64,000 nt of DNA from assembly GCA_964345225.1 (NCBI GenBank), contig CAYFQB010000053.1:62001-126000 (forward strand), given 5' to 3'. Under the pieces are notes generated by a model, which searched no databases, had not been told where the DNA came from, and was given only the letters and a program-made list of their open reading frames with translations. The translations under genes were made by a program, and so were the position numbers. The stretch's first letter is position 1. The number at the start of each line of letters is the position of its first letter. Of this stretch, positions 18,351 to 27,847 are shown in pieces. Source of the DNA: CAYFQB01 sp964345225 (lineage in GTDB: Bacteria > Nitrospirota > Thermodesulfovibrionia > Thermodesulfovibrionales > UBA6898).

Positions 18351-18385
18351 AATTCATAAATTTTTCTCGGATACCGGGATGACAT
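18351..18385. repeat. Dispersed 35-base repeat (copy 1)
   Basis: This stretch, containing CGGATACCGGGATGACAT, matches the reverse complement of 41900-41934 with only one or two differences. Both copies are intergenic, upstream of or between unrelated genes. It suggests a short mobile or recombinogenic repeat. Confidence 0.75.
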
Positions 18386-18418
18386 CAGTTATATGATAAC
18401 TAAAAAATTAGAAATATT

Positions 18419-18449
18419 TTCTTGAATTCCCCTCTCAGGAATTCAAGAA
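18419..18449. repeat. Perfect 12-bp hairpin
   Basis: TTCTTGAATTCC and GGAATTCAAGAA flank a 7-base loop. The arms are perfect. It lies about 160 bases beyond the stop of the RND gene and could be a distal terminator or mRNA-stabilising stem; no clear U tract follows on the minus strand (AATATTT). Confidence 0.55.
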
Positions 18450-18567
18450 AAAAGACTCTGCGTGCTCTGCGAGATAAAAAAAATAATATCAATTTGTTAA
18501 ATTACTTTTCCAACAACCAAATAAGAGAAGAACCGTAAATAACAACACTTTCTTATGGGGCTTTTTT

Positions 18568-18607
18568 ACCCCGTTTAGAAATTGTTGCTATTTTCTTCTA
18601 ACGGGGT
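18568..18607. repeat. ACCCCGTTTAGAA/TTCTAACGGGGT palindromic element (copy 1)
   Basis: A 40-base unit with complementary ends. It matches the reverse complement of 37851-37890 at all but two or three positions. It directly abuts the 3' end of the RND gene, whose TAA stop overlaps the first base outside the element. Confidence 0.8.
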
Positions 18608-21600
18608 TTACTTAGTAATTAATTCATCCGGTTTTCTTCGATTGGCGTGAGACGGACTCAATTTAAACAAACTGCGTATATCTTCAAGAATATAATATAA
18701 AGAGGGGATCAGAAGGAGCGTAATACCTGTGGCAAAGAGAACTCCAAATGCAAGACTGATCGCCATCGGGATCAGGAACTGTGCCTGAACACTCGTCTCC
18801 AGTATCATCGGTGTCAGACCAAAGAATGTAGTCAGAGAAGTGAGCAAAATGGGGCGGAAACGCCTCATTCCTGCTTTTGAAATCGCCTGGATAAGATCAG
18901 AAGTTTCTCTTCGTTGACGGTTTATAAAATCGATCAGGAGTAATGAGTCATTCACCACAACACCAGAAAGTGCAACAATTCCGAATATACTGAGGATGCT
19001 CAGATTAAAGCCCATAATGAAATGGCCTATAACAGCCCCTATAATACCAAAAGGTATGGCAAGCATAATAAGGATGGGCTGGCTGTAACTTCGGAATGGG
19101 ATTGCAAGCAGTGCATATATACCGAACAGTGCCAGCAGAAAACCCTTTTTCATACTCCCGAATGATTCACGTTGTTCTTTCTCCTCGCCAACTAGATCAT
19201 AGGTCAAACCTGGATAGTCTGCAATGAGATCTGGCAGAACAGTCTGTGATACAGCATTAATAATTTCCTTGGCATTTGCTATGTTGCTATCAACACTTGC
19301 AGTAATATTGACAACCCTTTTTCTGTCTGTACGGTTTATCTGGCTGAACCCCTGTCCTTCTTCAACATATGCAGCTGTATTGAGAGGAACTTCTCCGCCA
19401 TCAAGTGTACGGATACGCATGGATTCAAGATCCCAGAGACTCTTACGCTCCTCTTCCGGAAAACGCACCATTACCTTTACTTCATTTATACCGCGCTGCA
19501 ACCTAAGTGCCTCGGCACCATAGAACGCTCCTCTCAATTGTCTGCCAAGATCCTCTTCAGTAATCCCAAGTGTGCGCGCTTCAGGTTTAAGGCGAATCTT
19601 CAGTTCAGGTTTTCCCTTTGTATAATTATCTGCAATATCCTCCACTCCAGGATATTGTGCTAAAGATTCCTTTACTCTTTCAGAAGCACTCTCAAGAACA
19701 TTGGAATCTTCATGTGCCAGACGGATGTCAATATCATCTCCGATATGTACTATCTGAGCAGAAAAGGTGATGGATTCTACTCCTGGAACTTCTCCGACCA
19801 TGTTCCGCCATTTATTGGCTATTTCTGAAGCAGCGACATTTCTCTGTTCACTTGGAGACAGAAATAGCAATGTATTAGCCAAGTGAGATCCTGAATCCGC
19901 GTCACTTCCAAGAGGCCCTGCTTCAATAAAGGTTGAACCAACAAGTGAATATATATGCCGCATAACTGAATCCCCCTCCTGCCTATTGTGATCATACTCT
20001 CTAACGAGTTCCTGCGCCTTCTGAACAATAAGCTCCTGCACCCTGGCTGTCTCTTCAACAGGGGTACCACGCGGCATCTGTTGAGACACAATTATTTCAT
20101 CTCCCTCGACTTCAGGTAAAAAACTGAATTTTAAGATACCTCCCCCTATCATTCCAACAGTTAACAATAACACGGCAAGGGCTAGTGCTAATGTTGTATA
20201 ACGGTTTATGACACATAATTCCAGCATGCTTCTGTATGGACCTTCTATGAAATTATCGAGCATCCTGCCAAAACCATTCCTGATACGATCAGTAAAAGCA
20301 ACAATGCCCCTGGATGCCCGAATGGGTCTTCCCAATGACAGATGTGCAGGGAGTATAAAAAGCGACTCAACAAGAGAAATGATCAGAACTGCTATAACAA
20401 TAGATGGAATAACTCCTATGAATTTACCCATCAAACCGGAGACAAAGAGTAACGGTAAAAAAGCAGTGACTGATGTGAGTACGGCAAAGATAATTGGCCT
20501 GTAGACTTCAAGAGCACCGTCTACTGCTGCAACCTTATACTGCTTGCCTCGCTGACGGTGCACGAAAACACTCTCCCCCACAATAATTGCATCATCAACA
20601 ACAATTCCGATTGCCAGAATAAAGGCAAAAAGACTGATCATATTAATGGAAACATCCATAGGCGGCATCATAAATATTGCACCCAAAAACGAAATAGGTA
20701 TACCGAGCATCACCCAGAGTGCAAGACGTATCTGAAGAAAGAGACCAAGTGTAAAAAAAACGAGAATGAGTCCTATAAATGCATTCTTCATGAGTAAATT
20801 CATTCTGCTCTCAAAAAGTTCAGAAGTATCCCTCCCTGTTGCTATCATCACAGATTCCGGCAGCGAACTGCTCTTTTCCTCTACATATTTTTTTACGATA
20901 TCAGATATTTCTGTAGGTTTCTGATCTCCAACGCGGAATACCTTAATCATTGCAGCAGGCTTTCCATCGAATTGTGCAAGAACATCTGTTTCTGCAAAGG
21001 CATCGCGCACATGAGCGATATCACTCAGTTTCACCTCGGTACCGTCTGCGTTAGTCAGAATGGTTATTGTTTCATATTCAGGGCCGATATAACGCCTCTC
21101 CTTGGTTCGTATAAGGATTTCGCCTCCCTCGGATTTTATTGTTCCTCCTGGAAGATCAAGAGACGCCTGGCGGATTCTCTGTGCAACCTGATCGAGTGTC
21201 AGGTTATAACGCCTGAGGTTTTCTTCAGGAATCTCGATCGAAATCTCATAGGGACGTACACCGCTCAGGTCGACCTGTGTAATCTGTGGATACGTCATCA
21301 GTTCTTCGCGTATTAATTCTGCTTGTTCACGAAGACTTCTCTCGGATGCGTCACCATATACTACGACTGTAATAACCTCAAAGCGGTTGAGCACTTTGGT
21401 AATGACAGGTTTTTCAGCATTTTCAGGGAATGTTATAATACGATCCACAGCTGTCTTGACATCCTGAAGTACACGGTCGTCATCTTCACCAGTCATGATC
21501 TCCGCTGTCACAATACCAAACCCCTCTTTAGCAACAGCAGTAATTTCTTTGATACCGTCAACGCCTGTAAGGTTCTCCTCGATTTTAAGCAGGATGCCCT

Positions 21601-21784
21601 CTTCTACTTCTTCAGGACCGGCACCAGGATAGGCAACAGACACCCGTATCATATCCATTGATATTTCAGGGAAGACTTCCTGTTTGATCGAAAACGCAAA
21701 AACAAGACCACCAACGATGAAGACCATCATAAGCAGGTTGGCAGCAACATGGTTGTCTGCCATCCAGCGAATTGCATTTTTCAT
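18608..21784 (-). CDS. RND-family efflux pump inner-membrane transporter (AcrB/MdtB-like)
   Basis: A 1058-residue proton-driven transporter with the duplicated RND layout: two sets of helices (near residues 10-30, 335-480 and 525-545, 875-1035) and two large periplasmic loops. Visible motifs include GAGPEEVEEGILLKIEENL in the first loop, and FALILAIGIVVDDAIIVGESV in the TM4 region, which carries the proton-relay DD pair. It forms a tripartite pump with the adaptor and outer-membrane channel encoded upstream. Its start overlaps the adaptor gene stop by 4 bases. Substrates unknown. Confidence 0.96.
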   Translation of the reverse strand: MKNAIRWMADNHVAANLLMMVFIVGGLVFAFSIKQEVFPEISMDMIRVSVAYPGAGPEEVEEGILLKIEENLTGVDGIKEITAVAKEGFGIVTAEIMTGEDDDRVLQDVKTAVDRIITFPENAEKPVITKVLNRFEVITVVVYGDASERSLREQAELIREELMTYPQITQVDLSGVRPYEISIEIPEENLRRYNLTLDQVAQRIRQASLDLPGGTIKSEGGEILIRTKERRYIGPEYETITILTNADGTEVKLSDIAHVRDAFAETDVLAQFDGKPAAMIKVFRVGDQKPTEISDIVKKYVEEKSSSLPESVMIATGRDTSELFESRMNLLMKNAFIGLILVFFTLGLFLQIRLALWVMLGIPISFLGAIFMMPPMDVSINMISLFAFILAIGIVVDDAIIVGESVFVHRQRGKQYKVAAVDGALEVYRPIIFAVLTSVTAFLPLLFVSGLMGKFIGVIPSIVIAVLIISLVESLFILPAHLSLGRPIRASRGIVAFTDRIRNGFGRMLDNFIEGPYRSMLELCVINRYTTLALALAVLLLTVGMIGGGILKFSFLPEVEGDEIIVSQQMPRGTPVEETARVQELIVQKAQELVREYDHNRQEGDSVMRHIYSLVGSTFIEAGPLGSDADSGSHLANTLLFLSPSEQRNVAASEIANKWRNMVGEVPGVESITFSAQIVHIGDDIDIRLAHEDSNVLESASERVKESLAQYPGVEDIADNYTKGKPELKIRLKPEARTLGITEEDLGRQLRGAFYGAEALRLQRGINEVKVMVRFPEEERKSLWDLESMRIRTLDGGEVPLNTAAYVEEGQGFSQINRTDRKRVVNITASVDSNIANAKEIINAVSQTVLPDLIADYPGLTYDLVGEEKEQRESFGSMKKGFLLALFGIYALLAIPFRSYSQPILIMLAIPFGIIGAVIGHFIMGFNLSILSIFGIVALSGVVVNDSLLLIDFINRQRRETSDLIQAISKAGMRRFRPILLTSLTTFFGLTPMILETSVQAQFLIPMAISLAFGVLFATGITLLLIPSLYYILEDIRSLFKLSPSHANRRKPDELITK

Positions 21785-22968
21785 TCAGTATTTCCCTTTG
21801 TTTCAGTTCTTAGCTTCATCCCGTCAGCTGCCCCTGAAACGGTTGTGAGGACAACCCTCTCACCATCATCCAATCCATCTTTAACAATTACGTTCTCCCT
21901 TTCGTAACGGACTATATAAATCTTGCGGATGCGCAGTAAGTTATCTTTACCCATTATCCAGACCGTGGAATTATCACGAACAGCAACCCTCGGAATAATA
22001 AATACATCGTTCAAGGTTTTACCTTTAACTGAGACTTCCACAAATGAACCTGAAACAAGCGTTTTGCTCACATTACCTTTATTTAAAAGACCATAAGGAT
22101 CCTTTACCTCTATCACTATTTCTGTCATCCGGCTCTTTGTGTCGACCTCTCCGGTTGACCGTACAACCCTGCCCTGCCATTCATAATCCTTCCCGCTGAT
22201 ATTCATATGGATTTTAGCGAATGATCCATTTTTTTCTGAATCCTCAACAGGGACAACCAGCCAACTCAGCTCATCAAGAGGTAATGGCACAATTACCTCT
22301 GCAGTATCTGTGCCTGCAACAACTGCCACACTGCTTCCTGCCCTGACATACTGGCCTAGGTCAACATTCTCTGAACGTATCCGGCAGTTGAAAGATGCTC
22401 TAATTTCTGTCCTTTTAAGGTTAATCTCGGCCTGTTTGACCGCAGCCTCTGCTGAAGCAAGTTCAGCACGTGCATTTTCCAGTTGCGGCCCGTAAAGTAC
22501 AAGGGGGTTAGGTGTTGTGTCCACGTTATCACTTTCAATACGCTCCCACTCCATGCGGGCAACACGGGCCCTGCTCTCAATTGTTACCAGATTAAGTTCT
22601 GCCTGAGATTTAACTGCTTTGGCCTGCTCAAGGGCAAGCACATAATCAGTATCATCTATTTTAAAAAGCAGTTCGTCTTTTTCGAAAAAACCCCCTGCTA
22701 CCATGGAGGGTGCCACCTGGACCACCTCTCCGCTCACCTGCGGAATAATGCTAACTTCCTGGGCAGCGTGTACTGTACCGGTACCGGTTACAATAACCCG
22801 ACTGTTCTGTTTCTCAACAGTTAAAGTACGGACAAGTGCGCCAAGGTCCTTTTTGACCTCCTTCTTCGGCTCAGGTCTGCCAGCTATCAGAGCCACCATG
22901 GCACCTGCAGCTATCAGGATAATGACAACTGGCAGTGCTATCTTGAATAATCTCTGCTTCAAGCTCAT
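21781..22968 (-). CDS. RND efflux periplasmic adaptor (membrane fusion protein)
   Basis: A 395-residue protein with one N-terminal membrane helix and the HlyD/AcrA layout: a lipoyl half (GTVHAAQEVSIIPQVSGEV), an alpha-hairpin coiled coil (about 110-190, rich in Ala/Glu/Leu), a second lipoyl half (LGQYVRAGSSVAVVAG) and beta-barrel domains. It bridges the RND transporter and the outer-membrane channel. It overlaps both neighbours by 4 bases, so translation is coupled along the operon. Confidence 0.94.
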   Translation of the reverse strand: MSLKQRLFKIALPVVIILIAAGAMVALIAGRPEPKKEVKKDLGALVRTLTVEKQNSRVIVTGTGTVHAAQEVSIIPQVSGEVVQVAPSMVAGGFFEKDELLFKIDDTDYVLALEQAKAVKSQAELNLVTIESRARVARMEWERIESDNVDTTPNPLVLYGPQLENARAELASAEAAVKQAEINLKRTEIRASFNCRIRSENVDLGQYVRAGSSVAVVAGTDTAEVIVPLPLDELSWLVVPVEDSEKNGSFAKIHMNISGKDYEWQGRVVRSTGEVDTKSRMTEIVIEVKDPYGLLNKGNVSKTLVSGSFVEVSVKGKTLNDVFIIPRVAVRDNSTVWIMGKDNLLRIRKIYIVRYERENVIVKDGLDDGERVVLTTVSGAADGMKLRTETKGNTE

Positions 22969-24410
22969 TTTTCCCCTTTCTCTCCTTTATCATCACTTAT
23001 ATCATCACTTAAATAATTATCGATTATTTCATCCATCCATTCCCCTCCCAGTGCTTTTGCAATCTGGACCCTGTCAGAAATTAACTGGCGCCTTGCTGAA
23101 AGCAGTGCACTTTCAGAATCATATAAACTCTGTTGTGCAGAAAGCACCGGCAAGTAATCGCTCAAACCTTCCATATATCTGTCGATAGAAAGGCGTAATG
23201 CATTTGAGGAGGAATCTATCTTTTCTTTAAGAAATGTTATCTGTTCTTCACTGGCGCGGTTCCTTGAAAGGGCGTCCTCAACCTCCTGTAACGAGGTAAG
23301 TACTGCTTTATGGTAAAGGGCCAGGTTTTCCTTAAAAACAGCCCGCGTGCGTTCCACTTCAGCGCTTCGTCTTCCACCGTCAATTATTGGCTGTGCCAGG
23401 CTTAGTATCAGGTTCCAGAAAACACCGCTTATATCACCTGTGCTGAATGCAGTGCTTGATTTGCCATAACTTCCGAGAAGATTAAAGGTTGGAAAGCGGT
23501 CAGCTATTGCAGATGCTATTTTTTCGTCACTTGCCTTCAGTCGTAAAAGAGCTGCCTGTATGTCAGGCCTCCTGGCAAGGACATCTGAAGGCAGCCCGAC
23601 TGGAAAAGCATCAGGTATCACTGGAAGTACCGCCAATTCATCTGCAGTCTCTTTCTCAGGGTATCGTCCAAGAAGAGTTGCAACCGCATGTTCTGTCAAT
23701 GCAAGATTGGCTTCGAAAGTAGGGCGACTTGCACGTACCATTGCAAGGTTCTGACGTGCCTGATAAACATCAAGTGCGGGCACCAGTCCCTCGCGATAAC
23801 GAATTTCCACTCGTTCCAGGGTATCCTCAAATGAGGCAATAGTTCTGTCAATCAGCCTTAACTGTGCACGCTGCTCAACAGCGAGAAAGTACAAATCGAC
23901 AAGTTGAGCTGAAAGACTCAGGTAAAGTGCCTTTATATCTTCACGGGATGCTTCCATTTCGAGTTTTGCCGAGTTCGTCAGGGATTTATATTTCTTCCAT
24001 AAATCCAGTTCATATCCTGCAGAGAGGGAGTACCTGTAACTGTCACCGGTGTAGTCCCCTAAAAAGCCAGGTGAGCTTTCCCTGCTGTACTGCCCATCAA
24101 CATTTAAAAAAGGTTGTTCATTTGCAGAAGACGACCGGGCAACAGCCTTTAACTGTTCCAACCGAGCAAAGGCTTTTTTAATGTCAAGGTTATTTTGAAA
24201 CGCTTCATCCATCATTTCATTAAGGTTCTCATCACCAAAAATTTTCCACCACTTCTCAATAGGATAATCAGTATAGGTAGTGCTGGTTGCTTCTATAAAG
24301 GATTCCGGGACAGGAGCAGGCAGTTCAACAGGCTGAGGTTTATGCACTGCACATCCGGCAGTCAGTACTAAAATTAAAATAAGAAGAAAGGTTCTTCTTA
24401 AGACTCTCAT
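22965..24410 (-). CDS. TolC-like outer-membrane factor lipoprotein (NodT family)
   Basis: A 481-residue outer-membrane channel. The signal peptide ends in LTAGC, a good lipobox. Two long repeated helical segments follow (about 70-260 and 280-460), with the family's VARRPDIQAALLRLKASDEKI-like stretch around 285. It completes the tripartite pump. The start overlaps the TetR stop by 4 bases (ATGA). The last residues are charged (DDKGEKGEK). Confidence 0.94.
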   Translation of the reverse strand: MRVLRRTFLLILILVLTAGCAVHKPQPVELPAPVPESFIEATSTTYTDYPIEKWWKIFGDENLNEMMDEAFQNNLDIKKAFARLEQLKAVARSSSANEQPFLNVDGQYSRESSPGFLGDYTGDSYRYSLSAGYELDLWKKYKSLTNSAKLEMEASREDIKALYLSLSAQLVDLYFLAVEQRAQLRLIDRTIASFEDTLERVEIRYREGLVPALDVYQARQNLAMVRASRPTFEANLALTEHAVATLLGRYPEKETADELAVLPVIPDAFPVGLPSDVLARRPDIQAALLRLKASDEKIASAIADRFPTFNLLGSYGKSSTAFSTGDISGVFWNLILSLAQPIIDGGRRSAEVERTRAVFKENLALYHKAVLTSLQEVEDALSRNRASEEQITFLKEKIDSSSNALRLSIDRYMEGLSDYLPVLSAQQSLYDSESALLSARRQLISDRVQIAKALGGEWMDEIIDNYLSDDISDDKGEKGEK

Positions 24411-25048
24411 GATGCCTCCATTCCTGCTGTTATGAATGGAATAAAATTTTCGATTATAGTATTAGTATCAGTTTCTAATGGAATTTTTATGATATCTGAA
24501 TGAAACATGCCCCCGCAACACATATGCATTGTATGAGAGAATGCTCCCAACATAAAATGAAGCCGCCATAAAAGCATCTTTTCTGACAGTTCCGGTAATG
24601 CCTCCTGGAATGTCTCGAAAATAAGGTTAAATAAAGGCCAAACCAGTTGAAAAAAAGCCTTTCTAACTGTACCATCAGGGTCTGAAAATGACCTGCCAAT
24701 GATAGCTATAAAATCCTCTGCCCCCGGGCTTGTCTCCTTAAATCGCAGGGTTGGTTCAATAAAGGCAAGCAGTAAGTCTCTTACAGAGGGTCTCATGTGC
24801 TTTTGTCTTGCACTGTCTCTTACACTTTCAAGTCTTTCCTTTCGCACCTGATTCAGAGGAATTAATCTCCTTTCCAAGACAGCCTTTAATAGAGCCTCTT
24901 TTGTGCCAAAATGATAGTTAACCGCAGCTAGATTCACACCGGCTTTACCTGTAATAGCCCTTAAAGAGGTCCCCTGAAAACCCTTCCTTGCGAATAGATA
25001 CTGGGCAGCATCAAGGATTTTTTGTTTTGTATCATATTCCTTGTTCAT
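24407..25048 (-). CDS. TetR/AcrR-family repressor of the efflux operon
   Basis: A 213-residue regulator. The N-terminal helix-turn-helix is clear (ILDAAQYLFARKGFQGTSLRAIT, then VNYHFGTKEALL). The C-terminal ligand domain resembles the CecR/DUF1956-type group. It is the first gene of the operon and is coupled to the outer-membrane factor gene by a 4-base overlap. A palindrome about 35 bases upstream is a probable autoregulatory operator. AGGAGGG precedes its ATG. Confidence 0.92.
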   Translation of the reverse strand: MNKEYDTKQKILDAAQYLFARKGFQGTSLRAITGKAGVNLAAVNYHFGTKEALLKAVLERRLIPLNQVRKERLESVRDSARQKHMRPSVRDLLLAFIEPTLRFKETSPGAEDFIAIIGRSFSDPDGTVRKAFFQLVWPLFNLIFETFQEALPELSEKMLLWRLHFMLGAFSHTMHMCCGGMFHSDIIKIPLETDTNTIIENFIPFITAGMEAS

Positions 25049-25063
25049 ATTCCCTCCTATTTA

Positions 25064-25095
25064 TTCATACGTTTATTTTAAACAAACGTTTGATT
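25064..25095. promoter_or_regulatory. Probable TetR operator
   Basis: CAAACGTTTG at 25083-25092 is a perfect 10-base palindrome, and ACGTTTATTTTAAAC just beside it gives a second, looser half-site. It lies 35 bases upstream of the tetR start, where promoter overlap would be expected. The content fits the AAACAAACGTTTG-type sites of TetR regulators that control RND pumps. Confidence 0.65.
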
Positions 25096-25224
25096 TAAAA
25101 ACAAGTATTAATTAGGGACACTTCAATATTTTTTTCTAATATCTTCTACTATTGCCATTCTTTGGCATGGAACGATTTTAATTATCAAATTTATTTCTGG
25201 CAGGAAATATGGAAGTGTGACTAA

Positions 25225-27171
25225 TTATCCGGAACGCCTCTCCCAGGGATTCACATCCGGGAAATCCATGTTTAAGATAAAATTTTCAGTGAAATCAGAA
25301 CGTGTTGAAAGCTCTATATGATCAATAAAACTGGAAATTTCATTAGCCTTATTCCAGTAATTCTTTGATATAAGAGTCATTGTCGCACCTGTGCTCGCGG
25401 CATTTCCGAGCGACCTCACTATTTCAGGATTTATCATAGGAAGAAGCCCTATCCCCATGGCACTGTAATGGTTGACATAATTTCCTAGTGCGCCTGCAAG
25501 ATATACACGGCTGATATCCTCAAGTCCTATACCCCTTTCTTTCATAAGTGTCTGTATCCCCGCGGCTATTGCAGCCTTGGCAAGCTGCAGCTCACGAACA
25601 TCCTTCTGGGTAAGATATATAGGCTTGTTATTGTGGCTTTCTTCGGCAGAGGCAACAAGAAAATCATATACCCCTCCCCTCTCTATGACTCTCGGGCTCA
25701 AACAGTGACTGTCACCCGCTTCAGGCGGCCGTATCCTGCCTTCATTGTCAATGACTCCGGAATTCAGGAGCACAGATACAAGGTCAACAAGACCGCTTCC
25801 ACAGATTCCCAGTGGTTTCATATTTCCTATTTCACGATAACGCAATACGCCGTCTACAAGCCTGACACCCTCTATCGCACCAGCCCTGGCTATCATTCCG
25901 TGAGAAATTCTAGCACCTTCAAGGGCAGGTCCTGCTGCAGTTGAACATGTCAATAATCTTTTGCTATTACCTAGAAATATCTCCCCATTAGTTCCGAGAT
26001 CCATTCCAAGTATAATTTCCTCTTCCTGTTCTGAGGCACCAGAGGCAAGAATCACACTGATCAGGTCTCCTCCAATATAACCTGACTTTGCCGGCATTAC
26101 ATATAGAAGTGCTTCCGGTTGTAATATCAGGTCAACTTCTTTTGCCTTGAGAATTATCCCGCTTGTCAGTACAGGATTAAAAGGTGCCTCAGCTATCGAA
26201 ACGGGATTCAGGGACATAAGAAAATGCTGCATGGTCGTGTTCCCGGCTGCAACGGCAACAAAGACGTCGTCACGCTTTAATCCACTCACTTGTAAAAGCC
26301 TCTTTACGATGATGTCTAAATCCTGCAAAAGAATATTATGTAATCTTTGAAGTCCTTCAGGATCCTCTTTAACATGCTGGATACGTCTTATCAAGTCAGA
26401 ACCGTATTTGTTCTGCCTGTTTAGACGTGAAACTGCAGCAACTTGATTACCATCTTTCAAATTTATCAGCTTTCCGACAAGTGTGCTCGTTCCGAGATCA
26501 AAGACAAGGCCATAGTTATGTTTCGCTTCTTTCGGCTTCTGCCATGCCATAAGGAAGTTTTCATGCAATACCGCTGTTCCTTGATGCCCTGTTGCCTTCA
26601 GCATATCAGGCAAAGTCCTAAGGCAGTGAAGTGACGCTTTCATTTCCTGATATTCGTATCCTAGTTCAAGCCTGATTCTGTCCATATCTGAAAGGCCGTC
26701 TCTCTTATTTTGTGCAGAAAGGGTTATGAGATGCTTGTTCACCAGGGGATCAAGCTTTATCTGGGGTGCTTCTCCAGTTTTGAGAATCTGGAAATATTCC
26801 TGTTCAGGATCAGTTTCACCTAAATATAATGCCAGGTCCTTATACATCTTCGTACCGCATGCAAGTCTGTATCCCTTTTTGATTTCTTCTTCATCGAGAA
26901 GATCATGTACTTCATCCTCAGAAGGAAAGTCGATAGAGGTTAAGACCTTAACTTTACACTTACCACATTTGATTAATCCACCGCAGTCACCTTCCATATT
27001 AATATCAATTTTCTGAAGTGCATTTAAAATTGTCTCTCCGCGGTTAAACTTCACCCAAAGATCGTCCGGCAAAACATTTAACCACAGATTTCGTTTCCTC
27101 GGTTTTAAGGGAGGCCGTGATTCTACTTTTCGCTTTTTCTTTTCAACTGTCTGTTTGCTTTTCTTTTTCAT
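25225..27171 (-). CDS. RACo-like reductive activator of corrinoid proteins (2Fe-2S plus DUF4445 ASKHA ATPase)
   Basis: Restores the Co(I) state of inactivated corrinoid proteins at the cost of ATP. The N-terminus is a basic patch, then a plant-type 2Fe-2S domain (CGGLIKCGKCKV, later YRLACG). A linker leads to the actin-like ATPase half, with phosphate-binding loops FDLGTSTLVGK and ILGMDLGTNGEIFLG and a C-terminal GALGNYVN motif. I prefer ATG 27171, just after AGGAGA, to an upstream TTG at 27183. It overlaps the end of the DUF1638 gene and is last in the methyl-transfer operon, as expected for its job. Confidence 0.9.
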   Translation of the reverse strand: MKKKSKQTVEKKKRKVESRPPLKPRKRNLWLNVLPDDLWVKFNRGETILNALQKIDINMEGDCGGLIKCGKCKVKVLTSIDFPSEDEVHDLLDEEEIKKGYRLACGTKMYKDLALYLGETDPEQEYFQILKTGEAPQIKLDPLVNKHLITLSAQNKRDGLSDMDRIRLELGYEYQEMKASLHCLRTLPDMLKATGHQGTAVLHENFLMAWQKPKEAKHNYGLVFDLGTSTLVGKLINLKDGNQVAAVSRLNRQNKYGSDLIRRIQHVKEDPEGLQRLHNILLQDLDIIVKRLLQVSGLKRDDVFVAVAAGNTTMQHFLMSLNPVSIAEAPFNPVLTSGIILKAKEVDLILQPEALLYVMPAKSGYIGGDLISVILASGASEQEEEIILGMDLGTNGEIFLGNSKRLLTCSTAAGPALEGARISHGMIARAGAIEGVRLVDGVLRYREIGNMKPLGICGSGLVDLVSVLLNSGVIDNEGRIRPPEAGDSHCLSPRVIERGGVYDFLVASAEESHNNKPIYLTQKDVRELQLAKAAIAAGIQTLMKERGIGLEDISRVYLAGALGNYVNHYSAMGIGLLPMINPEIVRSLGNAASTGATMTLISKNYWNKANEISSFIDHIELSTRSDFTENFILNMDFPDVNPWERRSG

Positions 27172-27811
27172 TCTCCTGTTCAAGCTCGGAATCCATTAAT
27201 TTCATAAACATCTTTTCGAGATGTGTATAGTCAGCATTCCTGAGTTCGAATGATAACCCCAGAAACCTTGCCAGATCTTCTGCTTTTGTACAGAGTTCTG
27301 GATCAGAGGGCTGTCTGATGTAGATCACTCTTAAATAGTCCTTAAAATAAAATCTTTTTATCTCCTCGTCGTTCAGCTCAAGCGGTTTTATACAGTATTC
27401 TTCGAAATTCAGAATCAAATCTTTCTCGAAAAAAAAAGTACCCGTGGTCTCATCCATAATCTTCCGAAATTCTTCATTTCCAAGAAACATTTCATAACAT
27501 ATATTACCGGGCACTTTAATTATCCCGTGCCCTCTGCACAAAATGTCCATATCCTGAAAGCAGTTTCCGTACAGACATATTATCCTCTCCCCTCTTTCCT
27601 GAGCTAACTTAACCTCTTTTAAAAAAAGGGCCTTTAGTTCAAAGGGGAACAAGTGCAGGTTTGACGGCAAAAATGTAATAAGAAGATCGGGATATAATTT
27701 CTCGATCCGAATGTACTCCAGAAAAGACCTGAAGACACCGCAGGCAATGAGTCTCACAGGTCGAACTTTTTTTTTGCCTCCCTTTGCTTTCAGGTTTGAG
27801 ATCACTCCCAA
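27143..27811 (-). CDS. DUF1638-family protein
   Basis: A 222-residue protein starting its conserved part with LIACGVFR, followed by PSNLHLFPFEL, GERIICLYGNCF and YLRVIYIRQPSDPEL, which fit the DUF1638 family. That family is found next to corrinoid methyltransferase genes in methanogens and acetogens but has no assigned activity. Its place between MttB and RACo agrees with a role in corrinoid methyl transfer. The listed TTG start is uncertain: GTG at 27805 or a codon after GGGAGG near 27780 is possible. It overlaps the activator gene by about 29 bases. Confidence 0.7.
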   Translation of the reverse strand: MGVISNLKAKGGKKKVRPVRLIACGVFRSFLEYIRIEKLYPDLLITFLPSNLHLFPFELKALFLKEVKLAQERGERIICLYGNCFQDMDILCRGHGIIKVPGNICYEMFLGNEEFRKIMDETTGTFFFEKDLILNFEEYCIKPLELNDEEIKRFYFKDYLRVIYIRQPSDPELCTKAEDLARFLGLSFELRNADYTHLEKMFMKLMDSELEQENEKEKQTDS

Positions 27812-27847
27812 ATAATATCATGACAGATTTAAGCTATCACTATCCAG

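Noticed and set aside
22483..23188. Plus-strand frames opposite the efflux genes
   Set aside because: They are antisense shadows of strongly supported minus-strand genes with matching motifs and overlaps.
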